This document shows, in pieces, positions 8,794-20,532 of a stretch of DNA of 64,000 nt; position 1 is the stretch's first letter, and every line of letters starts with the position of its first letter. Below the pieces are notes generated by a model. It saw only the letters and a list, made by a program, of their open reading frames with translations, made no database searches and had not been told where the DNA came from. The stretch is from Amorphoplanes friuliensis DSM 7358. GTDB lineage: Bacteria > Actinomycetota > Actinomycetes > Mycobacteriales > Micromonosporaceae. The stretch lies in assembly GCF_000494755.1 (NCBI RefSeq), contig NC_022657.1:2270001-2334000 (forward strand), read 5' to 3'. The position numbers were made by a program, and so were the translations under genes.

Positions 8794-9408
8794 ATGGACG
8801 AGACCCTGCAGCTCGATCCGGCCAGGACCGCGATCGTGCTGATCGAATACCAGAACGAGTTCACCTCGGACGGCGGTGTGCTGCACAACGCCGTCGCACC
8901 GGTGATGGACAAGACCGGGATGCTGGCCAACACCGTCGCGCTGGTCGACGCCGCCCGGGCCGCGGGTGTGACGATCATGCACGCGCCGATCACCTTCGCG
9001 CCGGGCTACGGCGAGCTGTCGCGCCACCCGTACGGGATCCTCAAGGGAGTCGTCGACGGCAACGCCTTCGTGAAGGGCACCTGGGGTGCGGCGATCGTCG
9101 ATGACCTGACCCCGGCCGAGGGCGACATCCTCATCGAGGGCAAGCGTGGCCTCGACACCTTCGCCAGCACCAATCTCGACTTCATCCTGCGGGGGCGGGG
9201 TATCGAGACGGTGATCCTGGCGGGCTTCCTGACGAACTGCTGCGTCGAGTCGACGATGCGCAGCGCGTACGAGAACGGTTACCGGGTCATCACCCTGACC
9301 GACTGCACGGCGGCGACCTCACCCGAGGAGCACGACAACGCCATCGCGTACGACTACCCGATGTTCTCGCTGCCGATGGAGTCCACGAAGGTCACCGCCG
9401 CGCTGTAA
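8794..9408 (+). CDS. Isochorismatase-family cysteine hydrolase
   Basis: A 204-residue alpha/beta hydrolase of the isochorismatase/nicotinamidase superfamily. Seen: the catalytic Asp region 'TAIVLIEYQNEFTSDGG' (here Glu-Tyr replaces the more usual Asp-Met/Val), Lys in 'IEGKRGLDTF', and the nucleophile Cys in 'LAGFLTNCCVESTMRSAYE'. The family hydrolyses amides, ureas or vinyl ethers; the substrate cannot be read from the sequence. Asp-to-Glu at the first catalytic position ('LIEYQN') deserves checking. ATG 8794 follows a GGGAG site at about seven bases. Confidence 0.85.
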   Translation: MDETLQLDPARTAIVLIEYQNEFTSDGGVLHNAVAPVMDKTGMLANTVALVDAARAAGVTIMHAPITFAPGYGELSRHPYGILKGVVDGNAFVKGTWGAAIVDDLTPAEGDILIEGKRGLDTFASTNLDFILRGRGIETVILAGFLTNCCVESTMRSAYENGYRVITLTDCTAATSPEEHDNAIAYDYPMFSLPMESTKVTAAL

Positions 9409-9412
9409 AGGG

Positions 9413-10066
9413 TCACCAGCCCCGTTCACGCCATTCGGCCAGGTGGGGGCGTTCGGCGCCGAGGGTCGAGTCTTTGCCGTGGCCGGGGTAGAACCAGGTG
9501 TCGTCGGGCAGGCGGTCGAAGAGCTTGGTCTGCACGTCGGCGATCAGGGACGCGAAGTTCTTCTTGTTGCCACGGGTGTTGCCGACGCCGCCCGGGAAGA
9601 GGCTGTCGCCGGTCCACAGGTGGGCGGTGCCGCCGGGCTCGCGGTAGAGCAGCACGATGGAGCCCGGTGTGTGACCCACGACGTGGATCACCTCGAGGGT
9701 GCAGTCGCCGACCGCGATGGTGTCGCCGTCGTTCACCGTGCCGGTGACGACGGGGATCCCCGCGGCGTCGTCCGTGCCGGCGATCGAGGCCGCGCCGGTC
9801 TCCTTCACGACCTGCTGCAGGGCTCCCGTGTGGTCGGGGTGCTGGTGGGTCGTCACGACCGTGGCCAGGCCGGCCGGGCCGATCAGGTCGAGCAGGGTCT
9901 GCGCGTCGTTGGCGGCGTCGATCAGCAGCTGCGAGCCATCGGAGCGGCAGGTCAGCAGGTAGGCGTTGTTGTCCGTGGGGCCCACCGACACCTTCGTGAC
10001 GGTGAGGCCGGCCAGTTCGCGGACGGCCGGTTCGCCGCCGCGGGTCACGTCTCCGGTGTAGGTCAT
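9413..10066 (-). CDS. MBL-fold metallo-hydrolase (glyoxalase II-like)
   Basis: A 217-residue metallo-beta-lactamase fold hydrolase. Metal-binding motif 'TTHQHPDHTGAL' (HxHxDH), a second His in 'VIHVVGHTPGSIVLLY', Asp in 'LWTGDSLFPGG' and a final His in 'FYPGHGKDS' make a complete dinuclear site. The length and C-terminal layout resemble hydroxyacylglutathione hydrolases. It starts one base after the stop of the mycothiol-dependent isomerase-like gene (TGACATG), so the two are cotranscribed. Inference: the pair acts on mycothiol thioesters or conjugates in place of glutathione ones. Confidence 0.88.
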   Translation of the reverse strand: MTYTGDVTRGGEPAVRELAGLTVTKVSVGPTDNNAYLLTCRSDGSQLLIDAANDAQTLLDLIGPAGLATVVTTHQHPDHTGALQQVVKETGAASIAGTDDAAGIPVVTGTVNDGDTIAVGDCTLEVIHVVGHTPGSIVLLYREPGGTAHLWTGDSLFPGGVGNTRGNKKNFASLIADVQTKLFDRLPDDTWFYPGHGKDSTLGAERPHLAEWRERGW

Positions 10067-10067
10067 G

Positions 10068-10766
10068 TCACTTCCACCTCGGGGGCTGGGGCAGCTCGCC
10101 CTCAGGCGAGACGGTCAGGTCGGCGCCGTCGCCGCGGCCCGAGAGCCACGCCGCGATCGAACGGGTCGGGCCGGCGACCGTGGGTGCGCCGTCGGCGTCG
10201 CCGATGGTCAGGGGGTGATCGACCCCGTGCGGGCGCAGCACCAGGGAGAGGTCGGAGGCGCCGGTGACGATCTCCCGGAGCAGCCGCAGGGCGAACGCGT
10301 CGTCCCAGTCCTCCGGCGAGTAGCCGGCGCCGAGGTCGACGTGGTGCACCTCGACCTCGCGCAGCCGGGCCCACGGGATCGCCGCCGCCGAGGCGCCGGT
10401 CGGCGGGATGAAGAAGGTCCAGGCCTCGGCCGGCATCGACGCGCCCGCGTCGGCGAGGCGTTCGTGGGCCTCGCGGATGTCGGCGATCTGCTCCGCCAGC
10501 GGCCGCTCGGCGCCCGCGTCGATGCCGTCGGTACGCGCGGCCGGCGACGCGTACGCGGGGGTCTCGACGCCGGTCCGCGCCCAGGTCAGGAGGTTGGTGT
10601 AGGCGTCGGCGTTACGGGCCACGTGGGTCAGGACGTGGCCGACCGTCCAGCCGGGCAGGGCCGACGGCGCTTTCACCGCGGCGTCGTCCAGCCCTTCGGC
10701 GGTACGGATCAGGCGTTCGGTGGCTTGCTCGACATCGGTCATCAGCACCAACGGGTCAACGGTCAC
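10068..10766 (-). CDS. Maleylpyruvate isomerase-family, mycothiol-dependent enzyme
   Basis: A 232-residue DinB-like four-helix protein of the mycothiol-dependent maleylpyruvate isomerase (MDMPI) family. Seen: 'LPGWTVGHVLTHVARNADAY' with a metal-ligand His, 'REVEVHHVDLGAGY' with the second metal motif (ExxxH-type), and the C-terminal MDMPI-C domain ending 'GELPQPPRW'. The GTG at 10766 lies exactly seven bases from TAGGGT, so I prefer it over ATG 10742. First gene of a two-gene operon with the MBL hydrolase. Family members perform different mycothiol-linked reactions; true maleylpyruvate isomerisation is not shown by context. Confidence 0.85.
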   Translation of the reverse strand: MTVDPLVLMTDVEQATERLIRTAEGLDDAAVKAPSALPGWTVGHVLTHVARNADAYTNLLTWARTGVETPAYASPAARTDGIDAGAERPLAEQIADIREAHERLADAGASMPAEAWTFFIPPTGASAAAIPWARLREVEVHHVDLGAGYSPEDWDDAFALRLLREIVTGASDLSLVLRPHGVDHPLTIGDADGAPTVAGPTRSIAAWLSGRGDGADLTVSPEGELPQPPRWK

Positions 10767-10773
10767 GTGATCG

Positions 10774-10779
10774 ACCCTA
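10774..10779 (-). promoter_or_regulatory. -10 box of a leaderless promoter (MDMPI-MBL operon)
   Basis: TAGGGT on the minus strand, separated by seven bases from the GTG whose first base is 10766. Confidence 0.6.
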
Positions 10780-10949
10780 GCGGCGGAATTCGCTTTCGCG
10801 CCCGTGACCGCGTCCGTACCGTCTGTGCCAGACGTGAAGCGAGCAACCGCGGAGGGGGTGGGGAAGGTGCTGTCCGTCAATTCCCGGCTTCGCCCGGGAG
10901 TCCTGGCCTGAGATCCGGCCGAGCCTCCTCACACCCCAAAGGGTTTCCC

Positions 10950-11990
10950 ATGTCTGACCTGCCCGCTCTGGGCTGGGGCGAGACACTTGCCTCCGCCTAT
11001 CGTCCCTTCGACCGTCCCGACGCGCAGCCCGGGCGCGTGTTGCGCGCCGACCGCGGCGTCTGCACCGTTCTCGGCCCCTCCGGTGTCACCCGGGCCAGCC
11101 TCGCCGGCAGTGTGCTGCTCGGCGCGGCTCGCGACCCCGCCAACCTGCCCTGTGCCGGCGACTGGGTGGTCCTGCGCCGCTGGCCCGACCGGCGGACCAC
11201 CGTGGAGGGTGTGCTTCCGCGGCGGACCGCGCTGATCCGGCGTACCGCCGACAAGGACGCGTCCGGGCAGGTCCTGGCCGCGAACATGGATGCCGTCGCG
11301 GTGGTCGAGCCGATGCATCCGGCGCCCGACGACGCCCGCGTCGAGCGTCTGCTCGCGCTGGCCTGGGAGTCCGGCGCCGAGCCGGTCATCGTGCTTTCCA
11401 AGAGCGACACCGCGAGCGACCCGCAGGCGGTCGCCCGTCAGCTCTCGTCGCTGGCTCCCCGGGTACGCGTCCTGGCCGTCAGCGTGCACGACGGCACCGG
11501 CGTCGAGGCGCTGCGGGAGTACGTGACTCCCGGCCGCACGCTGGCGTTGCTGGGTCGATCGGGCGCGGGCAAATCGTCGCTGGTCAACGCCCTGGCCGGC
11601 ACCGACGTGATGGGTGTGCAGGAGATCCGGCGCGCCGACGGGAAGGGCCGGCACACCACCGCGTACCGGAGTCTGGTTTTGATCCCGGGAGGTGGCGCCG
11701 TCCTGGACACGCCGGGCATCCGGGGGGTCGGTCTGCTCGACACCGGTGAGGGCCTCGACAAGGCTTTTGCCGACGTGGCGGCGCTGGCTGAACGGTGTCG
11801 TTTCGGTGATTGTCGTCACGAGGACGAGCCCGGATGTGCGGTCGTCGCGGCGCTGGAGGACGGCAGTCTTTCGCCGCGACGCCTGGAGAGCTGGCGAAAG
11901 CTGCACCGGGAGGTCGCCGTCGAGAGCAGCCGGCGGGCCGCCCGCCTGGCCGGCCTCGCCGGTCCGTCCCGGCGCAGACCGCGCCGCTGA
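10950..11990 (+). CDS. rsgA: Ribosome small-subunit-dependent GTPase A
   Basis: A 346-residue circularly permuted GTPase that checks late 30S subunit maturation. Order of motifs shows the permutation: OB-fold N-domain (about residues 20-100), G4 'VLSKSD' (about 149-154) before G1 'GRSGAGKSSLVNAL' (about 204-217), then 'KGRHTT' (G2) and 'LDTPGIR' (G3), and a C-terminal zinc knuckle 'CRFGDCRHEDEPGC'. All expected parts are present. ATG 10950 lies about 180 bases after the divergent MDMPI start. An in-frame extension upstream to 10065 is the antisense of that neighbour and is not used. Confidence 0.95.
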   Translation: MSDLPALGWGETLASAYRPFDRPDAQPGRVLRADRGVCTVLGPSGVTRASLAGSVLLGAARDPANLPCAGDWVVLRRWPDRRTTVEGVLPRRTALIRRTADKDASGQVLAANMDAVAVVEPMHPAPDDARVERLLALAWESGAEPVIVLSKSDTASDPQAVARQLSSLAPRVRVLAVSVHDGTGVEALREYVTPGRTLALLGRSGAGKSSLVNALAGTDVMGVQEIRRADGKGRHTTAYRSLVLIPGGGAVLDTPGIRGVGLLDTGEGLDKAFADVAALAERCRFGDCRHEDEPGCAVVAALEDGSLSPRRLESWRKLHREVAVESSRRAARLAGLAGPSRRRPRR

Positions 11991-12002
11991 CGCGGCCTCT
12001 GG

Positions 12003-12008
12003 CACAAT
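12003..12008 (+). promoter_or_regulatory. Possible -10 box, leaderless
   Basis: CACAAT lies six bases before the GTG at 12015. It departs from TANNNT at the first base, so support is modest. Confidence 0.35.
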
Positions 12009-12014
12009 TCACCG

Positions 12015-13811
12015 GTGCCCGCGGTGGATGAGGTCCTGGACGAGCCCGGCCTCTCCGTCGAGGCCGAGCCGAAAAAACGCGCCTATCGGTACGCCGATGT
12101 CTGGGCGGCGATCAGTTATCTCGCACTCGGGGTGCTGGTCCTGATCCAGTTGTGGATCAGCCCCGGCGGCCGCGTGCTGTCGTCCAACGACGACGACCAC
12201 GGCTTCTTCTCCTTCGTGATGGCGCACGGGGAGCGGGTCGTCTTCCACGGCGCCAACCCGCTGTTCAGCGACCGGATGAACGTGCCGGACGGCGTCAACA
12301 TGATGGCCAACACCACGGTGCTGGGCCTGAGCGTGCCGATGGCGCCGGTCACGCACTTCTTCGGCGTGGGCGTCTCGGTCGTCCTGCTGCTCACCCTCGG
12401 CCTCGCCGGTACGGCTTTTGCCTGGTATTGGGTGCTGTCGCGGCATCTGGTCACGAGCCGCGCCGCCGCGTGGATCGGCGGTCTGTGGTGCGGCTTCGCG
12501 CCGGCGATGGTGTCGCACGCCAACGGGCACATCAACTTCGTCTCGCTTTTTGTGGTGCCGTTCATCGTCCTGCAGGTGCTGCGGCTGCGCGAGCCCGGGC
12601 GGGTCGTCCGCGGCGGCATCATCCTCGGGCTGCTGGTGGTGCTGCAGGTCTTCATCAACGAGGAGACGCTGCTCTTCACGGCGCTCACCCTCGGCGTTTT
12701 TGTGATCGCGTACGCCGCCCTGGCCTGGCGGACCGCGGTCGGTTACGTGCGCCGGATGGCCGCCGGGCTCGGGGTGGCGATCGTGACGGCGCTGGTGCCG
12801 CTCGCGTACCCGTTGTACTTCCAGTTCACCGGGCCGCAGAGTTACAGCGGTCAGCCGTTCGAGCCGGGCAAGTTCGTCACCGACCTGCTCGCGCTCGGGG
12901 CGTACGCCCGGCAGTCACTGGCCGGCAACGGTGCGATCGCGCGAGCGCTCAGTGTGAGCCCGACCGAGGACAACACGTTCTTCGGCGTACCGATGCTGGT
13001 CATGATCGTGGTCTCGGTCGTCCTGTTGTGGCGCAACATCGCCGCGCGGTCCGCCGCGATCGCCGGTCTGGTCCTGCTGATCATTTCGATGGGCCCGGAG
13101 CTGCGCGTCGGCGGATACAACACCGGCATCCCGCTGCCGTTCGCGCTGATCGCCCACGTGCCGATCATCGACCTGGTCAGTGTCACCCGGTTCGGCATGG
13201 TTCCCGCGACGATCATCGGGCTGCTGCTCGCGCTGGCCGCCGACCGGGCGCCGCTGCTGCCACACCGCAAGCGGGTCGCGTTCGGGATCGGTCTGGCCCT
13301 GGCCATCGTGCCCGTGCTGCCGAAACCACTGCCCGTGGTCACCGCCGACCCGCTGCCACCGTTCATCGCGCAGCAGATGTGGCGTGACTACGTGCCCGGC
13401 AACCGGACGCTGGTCACCGTGCCGCTGCCCGAGGTCACCACCGGGCGGGCCGGGATGCGCTGGTTCGCGTTGTCCGGTCTGGATTATTCGGTGCCCCGCG
13501 GGTACTTCATGGGACCGGCGAACCCACCGGCCGACAAGACCGGATCGTGGAACGCCGCACCCAGGCCGACCTCCGACCTGTTACGCATTGCAGGGGCGTA
13601 CGGTCGGATGCCGGTGGTCACGGGCGCCGACCGGCGGGCCGCGATCACCGACCTGACCTACTGGCGGGCCGCGGTCGTGGTGCTGGTTCCCGGCACCCCG
13701 AACCACGACCTGCTGCAAACGCTGGTCTCCGATCTGCTCGAGAAAGAGCCGCAGCAGGTCGGCGGCGTGCAGGTGTGGGACGTCCGGGACCAGGTTCGCC
13801 CGTCCGAGTGA
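12015..13811 (+). CDS. Large polytopic membrane protein, possible GT-C glycosyltransferase
   Basis: A 598-residue protein with a short cytoplasmic N-terminus, about ten to twelve hydrophobic segments between residues 30 and 445, and a C-terminal soluble domain (about 450-598). After the first helix there is an external loop with an acidic cluster 'SSNDDDHGFFSF' and 'NPLFSDRMNVPDGVNMMANT'; acidic residues in this first loop are what GT-C glycosyltransferases use. A similar layout occurs in actinobacterial membrane proteins of unknown substrate. No sugar-lipid genes adjoin it. GTG 12015 is chosen for the near-leaderless -10. Function is inference only. Confidence 0.7.
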   Translation: MPAVDEVLDEPGLSVEAEPKKRAYRYADVWAAISYLALGVLVLIQLWISPGGRVLSSNDDDHGFFSFVMAHGERVVFHGANPLFSDRMNVPDGVNMMANTTVLGLSVPMAPVTHFFGVGVSVVLLLTLGLAGTAFAWYWVLSRHLVTSRAAAWIGGLWCGFAPAMVSHANGHINFVSLFVVPFIVLQVLRLREPGRVVRGGIILGLLVVLQVFINEETLLFTALTLGVFVIAYAALAWRTAVGYVRRMAAGLGVAIVTALVPLAYPLYFQFTGPQSYSGQPFEPGKFVTDLLALGAYARQSLAGNGAIARALSVSPTEDNTFFGVPMLVMIVVSVVLLWRNIAARSAAIAGLVLLIISMGPELRVGGYNTGIPLPFALIAHVPIIDLVSVTRFGMVPATIIGLLLALAADRAPLLPHRKRVAFGIGLALAIVPVLPKPLPVVTADPLPPFIAQQMWRDYVPGNRTLVTVPLPEVTTGRAGMRWFALSGLDYSVPRGYFMGPANPPADKTGSWNAAPRPTSDLLRIAGAYGRMPVVTGADRRAAITDLTYWRAAVVVLVPGTPNHDLLQTLVSDLLEKEPQQVGGVQVWDVRDQVRPSE

Positions 13812-13921
13812 CGGGAATGCCCGGTCCTGCTCCAGCGCTGTTACTCGGCGGCGGAAAACTTGTCGTACCCCGCGGCTAGGGTGGCGGCGCCCATTGTCTT
13901 GACGTTACGGAGTGGCTGGCT

Positions 13922-16879
<2,958 letters not shown>

Positions 16880-16904
16880 CACACAGGTAACACACAGCTA
16901 CGAA

Positions 16905-16938
16905 GCAGCGCCCGCCTCCGACCTGGGGGCGGGCGTTC
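16905..16938 (+). terminator. Probable terminator hairpin after uvrA
   Basis: gcgcccgcc (16908-16916) pairs with ggcgggcgt (16928-16936). There is only a TT after the stem, so this is a weak or Rho-assisted terminator. Confidence 0.5.
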
Positions 16939-17087
16939 GCACGCCCGGGAAATTAAGGCGAAACACAGCAACCACGCCGATAATTTCCCGCAGGCTCATG
17001 AACCACATCGGTGACGAGAGCGTATGTACAAGCAACGCCGCGTGACGTAAGCGCGCGGCTCAGGGGTTAAGGAAAGGTTCGAATCAT

Positions 17088-17630
17088 ATGACTGACGTGC
17101 AGACGAGGCCTGAAACGCAAGCTCCGGCGCAGGAACCGGCCCGGGCGGGAGTCGCTTCGTCGCGGCGCGTCGTGCTCGTCGGCGCCGGCGCGCTCGGCGC
17201 CGGGTGCCTGCTGGCAGCGTGCGGGACGGACTCGACCGGCACCGGCAGCAACGGCGCCAACGGTGGCGACTTCAGCAACGACCCCGCGCCCGCGGGCAGC
17301 AAGGGCGCCGACGCCGGTGGCACCTCGACCTCCGGCGGCGACTCGGGCGGCTCCGCGCTGGCCCTGGTGGCCGACATCCCCGAGGGCGGCGGTGTGATCA
17401 AGGGCGACTACGTCATCACCCAGCCCGCCTCGGGCACCTTCAAGGCGTTCAGCAAGGTCTGCACCCACGCGGGCTGCGACGTCAGCAAGGTCGACGCCGG
17501 CGTCATCACCTGCCCGTGCCACGGCAGCACCTTCTCCATCGAGGACGGTTCGCCGACCGGTGGCCCCGCCACCAAGGCGCTGCCCGAGACCAAGGTCAAG
17601 GTGGACGGCGACAACATCGTCGCGGCCTGA
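17088..17630 (+). CDS. Rieske (2Fe-2S) lipoprotein, Tat-type signal
   Basis: A 180-residue exported Rieske iron-sulfur protein. The N-terminus carries a twin-Arg motif (SRRVVLVGAG) followed by a hydrophobic stretch and the lipobox 'LLAACG', so it is probably Tat-exported and then lipid-anchored. Residues 48-90 are a Gly/Ser/Thr/Ala-rich linker. The C-terminal domain has both cluster motifs: 'CTHAGC' and 'CPCHGSTFS'. Such proteins are common in actinobacteria and take part in undefined extracytoplasmic electron transfer; it is not the cytochrome bc1 Rieske subunit, which is longer with more membrane helices. RBS aaggaaagg lies upstream of ATG 17088. Confidence 0.9.
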   Translation: MTDVQTRPETQAPAQEPARAGVASSRRVVLVGAGALGAGCLLAACGTDSTGTGSNGANGGDFSNDPAPAGSKGADAGGTSTSGGDSGGSALALVADIPEGGGVIKGDYVITQPASGTFKAFSKVCTHAGCDVSKVDAGVITCPCHGSTFSIEDGSPTGGPATKALPETKVKVDGDNIVAA

Positions 17631-17753
17631 GAAATCTTGGGGTCGGCCCTGACCTGCCGACACGGCCGGCCCCAGCACGTTTCCGGCCGGAGGCCCGACG
17701 CCGTGGCGGCGGCAACGGACCTCCGGTCGGACAATCATGTCAGGGGTCCGCAC

Positions 17754-17759
17754 TAGTGT
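17754..17759 (+). promoter_or_regulatory. -10 box of a leaderless promoter (uvrC)
   Basis: TAGTGT with exactly seven bases to the GTG at 17767. This decides the uvrC start. Confidence 0.65.
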
Positions 17760-17766
17760 TGAGTGC

Positions 17767-20310
17767 GTGCCTGACCCGTCCAGCTACCGTCCGGCGCCGG
17801 GGACCGTTCCCGATGCTCCCGGTGTCTACCGCTTCCGTGATCCCACCGGCCGTGTCATCTACGTGGGCAAGGCCAAGAGCCTCCGCAACCGGCTGAATTC
17901 GTACTTCGCCGACACCTGGACCATGCACGCGCGGACCCAGCAGATGGTCACCACCGCGGCCGCGGTCGACTGGGTCACCGTCGCCACCGAGGTCGAGGCG
18001 CTCCAGCTGGAGTTCTCCTGGATCAAGGAGTTCGACCCGCGGTTCAACGTCAAGTACCGCGACGACAAGTCCTACCCGTTCCTCGCCGTCACCCTCAACG
18101 AGGAATACCCTCGCCTGCAGGTCATGCGTGGTGCCAAGCGCAAAGGCGTCCGCTACTTCGGGCCCTACTCGCACGCCTGGGCCATCCGCGAGACCCTCGA
18201 CCTGCTGCTGCGCGTCTTCCCGGCCCGCACCTGCTCCAGCGGCGTCTTCAAACGCGCCGGCCAGATCGGCCGCCCCTGCCTCCTCGGCTACATCGGCAAA
18301 TGCTCGGCGCCCTGCGTCGGCACGGTCTCCGCCGAGCAGCACCGCGAGATCGTCGACGACTTCTGCGACTTCATGGCCGGCCGCACCGACACGTTCGTCA
18401 AACGCCTCGAGCGCGACATGCTCGACGCGTCCGAGCAGCTCGAGTTCGAAAAAGCCGCCCGCCTCCGCGACGACATCGCCGCCCTGCGCAAAGCCATGGA
18501 AAAGCAGACGGTCGTCCTCGGTGACGGCACCGACGCAGACGTGGTCGCCTTCGCCGAGGACCCCCTCGAAGCCGCGGTCCAGGTCTTCCACGTCCGCGAC
18601 GGCCGCATCCGGGGCCAGCGCGGCTGGGTCGTCGAAAAAGTCGAGGACCTCACCACCGGCGACCTGGTGCACCACTTCTGCACCCAGGTCTACGGCGACG
18701 AACACGGCGAGAACGACGTCCCCCGCGAACTCCTCGTCCCGGCCCTGCCGCCGGACTCGCAGGCCCTGGAGAACTGGCTGTCCGAACACCGCGGCAGCCG
18801 CGTCAGCCTCCGCGTGCCCCAGCGCGGCGACAAACGCTCGCTGCTCGAAACGGTCGCGCGCAACGCCGGCGAATCCCTGGCCCGCCACAAACTGCGCCGC
18901 GCGGGCGATCTGACCACCCGCAGCAAGGCCCTCGACGAGATCGCGGAAGCCCTCGGCATGGAGACCGCTCCGCTGCGCATCGAATGCTTCGACGTCTCCC
19001 AGATTCAAGGCACGGACGTCGTGGCCAGCATGGTGGTCTTCGAGGACGGGTTGGCCCGCAAGAGCGAGTACCGCCGCTTCGCGGTCCGCGGCAACCCGGA
19101 CGGCTCCGGCACGGACGACCTCGCGGCCATGAGCGAGGTGATGCGGCGACGGTTCGCCCGCTACCGCGCCCAGCCCGGCTCGCCCGACACCGACAGCGCT
19201 GCCGACGCCGGGTCTGCGCTCGCTTCCGGGCCTGCAGCCGGGTCCGGCCCGATCTCCGGTTCTGGGTCCGCGGCCGGTCCGGGCTCTGGTTCCGGTTCGG
19301 CGGCTGTGGCTGGTGGTTCGGTCTCTGATTCCGGCTCTGGTTCCGTGGCGGGTAGTTCGGTCTCTGGTTCTGGGGCCGCCGCTGTGGCCGATGGGTTGGG
19401 GTCTGATTCCGACTTTGCTGACGGCGGTGACGAGGAGTCTCTGGCCGGGGGCCTGCGAGGTGGATCGAGTGGTGACACGCTCGAAGGACGTGCGGAAGCG
19501 CTGGGAGTCACCACCCCGGCGATCGACGCGACGGTGGACGACGAGCCGGCGACCAACGAGTTGCCGGGCATCGACCCGCTGACCGGGCGGCCGCGCCGGT
19601 TCGCCTACCCGCCCAACCTGGTCGTGGTCGACGGCGGCCAGCCCCAGGTCAACGCGGTGGCAGCGGTCCTCGCCGACCTCGGCATCACCGACGTCGCCCT
19701 GTGCGGCCTCGCCAAGCGCCTCGAAGAGGTCTGGCTCCCCGGCGAAGACTTCCCGGTGATCCTGCCCCGCACCTCGGAAGCGCTCTACCTGCTCCAACGC
19801 GCCCGCGACGAGGCACACCGCTTTGCCATCACCTTCCACCGCCAGCGCCGCACCAAGCGCATGACCACCTCGGCGCTGGACGATATCCCGGGCCTGGGCG
19901 AGACCCGCCGCAAGGCGCTGCTCCGGCACTTCGGCTCGCTGAAACGCGTCGGCCAGGCCACACCGGAAGAGATCGCCGAAGTCCCGGGTATCGGCCGACG
20001 CACAGCGGAAGCGATCCTCGCGGCCCTGGCCGGTTCCGAAAAACCGTCCACGGACGAGTCAGCCGACTCGACCGCGGCCGACCCGGTCCCGTCCGGCGGC
20101 GCGGGCCGCACCAAGGCCGGCGCCAACCGCGCCCGGGTGGCACGCCCCCTCGCCCAGGCCGACCCCGACACCAACACGGCGCCCCCGGAGCTAGCCATGG
20201 ACCCGGAGCGAGCCTCGGACCCGGAGGCAGCCTCGGACCTAGAGCTAGCCCCTGACCCGGAGCCAGCCCGGGACCCGGAGCGAGCCACGGACCCGGAGCG
20301 AGCCACGTAG
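17767..20310 (+). CDS. uvrC: Excinuclease ABC subunit C with long low-complexity insert
   Basis: UvrC makes the two incisions in nucleotide excision repair. Seen: GIY-YIG nuclease '[20 protein letters not shown]' (about residues 17-36), UVR motif '[20 protein letters not shown]' (about 223-242), RNase H-like nuclease with '[11 protein letters not shown]' (first Asp), '[14 protein letters not shown]' (second) and '[13 protein letters not shown]' (third), then a tandem HhH domain '[16 protein letters not shown]' and '[15 protein letters not shown]'. At about 848 residues it is well above the usual 600-700. The excess is a Ser/Gly/Ala-rich insert (about residues 472-600) inside the RNase H domain and an acidic tail of DPEx repeats. 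Start set by the leaderless promoter. Confidence 0.95.
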   Translation: MPDPSSYRPAPGTVPDAPGVYRFRDPTGRVIYVGKAKSLRNRLNSYFADTWTMHARTQQMVTTAAAVDWVTVATEVEALQLEFSWIKEFDPRFNVKYRDDKSYPFLAVTLNEEYPRLQVMRGAKRKGVRYFGPYSHAWAIRETLDLLLRVFPARTCSSGVFKRAGQIGRPCLLGYIGKCSAPCVGTVSAEQHREIVDDFCDFMAGRTDTFVKRLERDMLDASEQLEFEKAARLRDDIAALRKAMEKQTVVLGDGTDADVVAFAEDPLEAAVQVFHVRDGRIRGQRGWVVEKVEDLTTGDLVHHFCTQVYGDEHGENDVPRELLVPALPPDSQALENWLSEHRGSRVSLRVPQRGDKRSLLETVARNAGESLARHKLRRAGDLTTRSKALDEIAEALGMETAPLRIECFDVSQIQGTDVVASMVVFEDGLARKSEYRRFAVRGNPDGSGTDDLAAMSEVMRRRFARYRAQPGSPDTDSAADAGSALASGPAAGSGPISGSGSAAGPGSGSGSAAVAGGSVSDSGSGSVAGSSVSGSGAAAVADGLGSDSDFADGGDEESLAGGLRGGSSGDTLEGRAEALGVTTPAIDATVDDEPATNELPGIDPLTGRPRRFAYPPNLVVVDGGQPQVNAVAAVLADLGITDVALCGLAKRLEEVWLPGEDFPVILPRTSEALYLLQRARDEAHRFAITFHRQRRTKRMTTSALDDIPGLGETRRKALLRHFGSLKRVGQATPEEIAEVPGIGRRTAEAILAALAGSEKPSTDESADSTAADPVPSGGAGRTKAGANRARVARPLAQADPDTNTAPPELAMDPERASDPEAASDLELAPDPEPARDPERATDPERAT
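19180..19560 (+). repeat. Low-complexity Gly/Ser/Ala-coding insert inside uvrC
   Basis: Repeated 'ggttc(t/c)gg' and 'tctggttcc'-type codons encode [14 protein letters not shown] sequence. Codon choice shifts toward ggt/tct/gct, unlike the C-ending codons of the surrounding gene, which suggests recent expansion. Confidence 0.75.
20206..20310 (+). repeat. 18-base-type repeats encoding the acidic UvrC tail
   Basis: Units like gacccggagcgagcc recur about seven times, encoding DPE(R/P/A)A(S/T/R) repeats up to the stop codon. They extend past the HhH domain and are not part of the conserved fold. Confidence 0.7.
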
Positions 20311-20473
20311 CTGGACCCGGGCACGTAGTCGATGCCCGGCTGGGTGGCCGGGACACGGGTGGGTGGTGGGACGGCCGGGTGGAATACGGGTGAGCGGGGC
20401 TGCTGTTCACCCATCGGGCACCGGATCGGGTAATGGACACGATGTCCGTCGGTGTGCGGTCGACGCTTCGGCC

Positions 20474-20479
20474 TAGGAT
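20474..20479 (+). promoter_or_regulatory. Probable -10 box for rapZ-yvcK-whiA
   Basis: TAGGAT, a TANNNT box about 54 bases before the rapZ GTG. Initiation near 20486 would give a leader with an aggagg site. Confidence 0.45.
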
Positions 20480-20532
20480 GCAGTGTCCGTCCGGACGGGG
20501 TGCAGAGAAGCAGTGCGGTGCAGGAGGAGTGC

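Noticed and set aside
19180..19560. Possible frameshift or misassembly in uvrC
   Set aside because: Reading frame stays open and conserved motifs resume correctly after the insert, so it is an in-frame expansion.
17740..19929. 729-residue open frame on the minus strand
   Set aside because: Antisense of uvrC, including the low-complexity insert.
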